From a virus: a stretch of DNA of 23,059 bases. The position numbers were made by a program, and so were the translations under genes. The stretch covers positions 1 through 23,059 of the IMG/VR virus record IMGVR_UViG_3300023176_001945; one strand, written 5' to 3'. The notes beneath the pieces are model-generated. The model ran no database searches. It was not told the origin of the DNA and saw only the letters and a list, made by a program, of their open reading frames with translations. The first letter of the stretch is position 1, and every line of letters begins with the position of its first letter. Positions 22,496 to 23,059 of this stretch are shown piece after piece.

Positions 22496-23059
22496 ACTGA
22501 CGTAAGCCTGTAGCAGGATCGAAGTAGCAAGCACCGCCTTCATCTACAAAGTCTTGTGTTTCTTCCACTGGAGCTTCTTCTACGATATCCTCTGATGCAG
22601 AAGCATTAAGAATGCCATACCGTTTACCTGCTGCACGGAATGTTGTACAGCCAGAAGCACCACCGTCATATGCATCCATGTAGACTTGCTTGAACTCTTC
22701 CCATGTTACGTCAGAACCAACGTTACAGGTCTTTGAACAAGCTGAGTCAACAAAACGAGAAGCAACGTTCAACACTTTGACATGATCAAACACGGACAAC
22801 TCATCAGCAGTTTTACCTTTGACACCAAACACACGGTAGCCATAATCCTCTACTCGTTCTGTTCTTGGACCGTCAAAGGTTTGGATAGTACGGTCGTAGT
22901 AATGTGAGAAGACTGGTTCAATTCCTGAAGAGACGTTGTCGGCTGACAAGCTGATCGTTCCTGTTGGAGCAACTGATAGAAGATGACTGTTGCGAATACC
23001 ATGATCAGCAATGAGGTTACGGATATCATCAGGAAGAGTTTTAGCAAAATCAGATTCCA
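22488..23059 (-). CDS. nrdJ: Class II (B12-dependent) ribonucleotide reductase, C-terminal part
   Basis: The frame is open to the window edge, so the visible 189 residues are the end of a longer protein. They contain the class II core motif SHLLSVAPTGTISL, followed by SADNVSSGIEPVFSHYY (a substrate-site region), then CSKTCNVGSDVTWEEF and GASGCTTFRAAGKRYGIL. The C-terminal tail ends in ACYFDPATGLRQCE, with the Cys pair typical of electron shuttling from thioredoxin. The enzyme makes deoxynucleotides from ribonucleotides using adenosylcobalamin, so the phage probably depends on host B12. Class I and class III forms lack this tail arrangement. The 3' end overlaps the DUF1289 start by 8 bases, and the gene leads a five-gene overlapping chain. 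Confidence 0.88.
   Translation of the reverse strand, partial: ESDFAKTLPDDIRNLIADHGIRNSHLLSVAPTGTISLSADNVSSGIEPVFSHYYDRTIQTFDGPRTERVEDYGYRVFGVKGKTADELSVFDHVKVLNVASRFVDSACSKTCNVGSDVTWEEFKQVYMDAYDGGASGCTTFRAAGKRYGILNASASEDIVEEAPVEETQDFVDEGGACYFDPATGLRQCE

Noticed and set aside
22496-22543. Signal peptide at the start of the DUF1289 protein
   Set aside because: The hydrophobic stretch appears only if translation starts at 22543, which has no ribosome site and lies inside the reductase gene. The GTG at 22495 fits the operon pattern better.
1-23059. tRNA genes, CRISPR arrays, integrase or attachment sites
   Set aside because: Gaps are too short to hold them and no cloverleaf, spaced repeat array or recombinase motif was seen.

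Overview
The window is part of a bacteriophage genome, most likely from an aquatic phage of a Gram-negative, probably proteobacterial, host. The evidence is a run of virion genes (tail fibres, a tail-assembly chaperone, large virion proteins and a muramidase-like protein) joined to phage metabolic genes, including a B12-dependent (class II) ribonucleotide reductase and a DUF1289 protein. Genes are packed tightly, with no gap over about 70 bases, and there is no tRNA, insertion sequence or CRISPR array. The layout of fibres, then large candidate internal proteins, with nucleotide-metabolism genes on the opposite strand, suggests a podovirus. That last point is inference.

Positions 1-6997 (+) are the host-recognition region. 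Two gene pairs follow each other, each a fibre-like protein followed by an extraordinarily cysteine-rich protein: 1-1596 with 1609-3153, and 3168-3917 with 3930-6569. A tail-assembly chaperone (6569-6997) closes the block. The two fibre proteins end in the same beta-rich module, and a diverged copy appears near the N-terminus of the larger Cys-rich protein.

Positions 7067-12550 are a sugar cassette that looks like an ADP-heptose pathway: a GT9-type glycosyltransferase, a NodU/CmcH/TobZ-type carbamoyltransferase, a GmhB-like phosphatase (on the minus strand), the nucleotidyltransferase and kinase halves of HldE as two separate genes in reversed order, a cupin, and HldD. Only the first enzyme, sedoheptulose-7-phosphate isomerase (GmhA), is missing from the window. 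Together they could make, transfer and carbamoylate a heptose, either on host LPS or on the virion itself.

Positions 12562-21475 (+) hold five further genes that are probably virion or ejection proteins. One is a 1066-residue protein with about 22 uninterrupted 11-residue repeats, one has a muramidase-like domain, and the last is 1163 residues long. A bidirectional hairpin terminator at 21481-21507 separates this block from the minus-strand block (21498-23059). That block reads, in transcription order, class II ribonucleotide reductase (C-terminal part), DUF1289 protein, a 51-residue basic protein, a PD-(D/E)XK-like nuclease and a DUF3310 protein. All five are linked by 4- or 8-base overlaps.

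The most unusual features are the paired Cys-rich tail proteins (34 cysteines in 514 residues and 78 in 879) and the near-complete heptose and carbamoylation cassette placed directly beside them.
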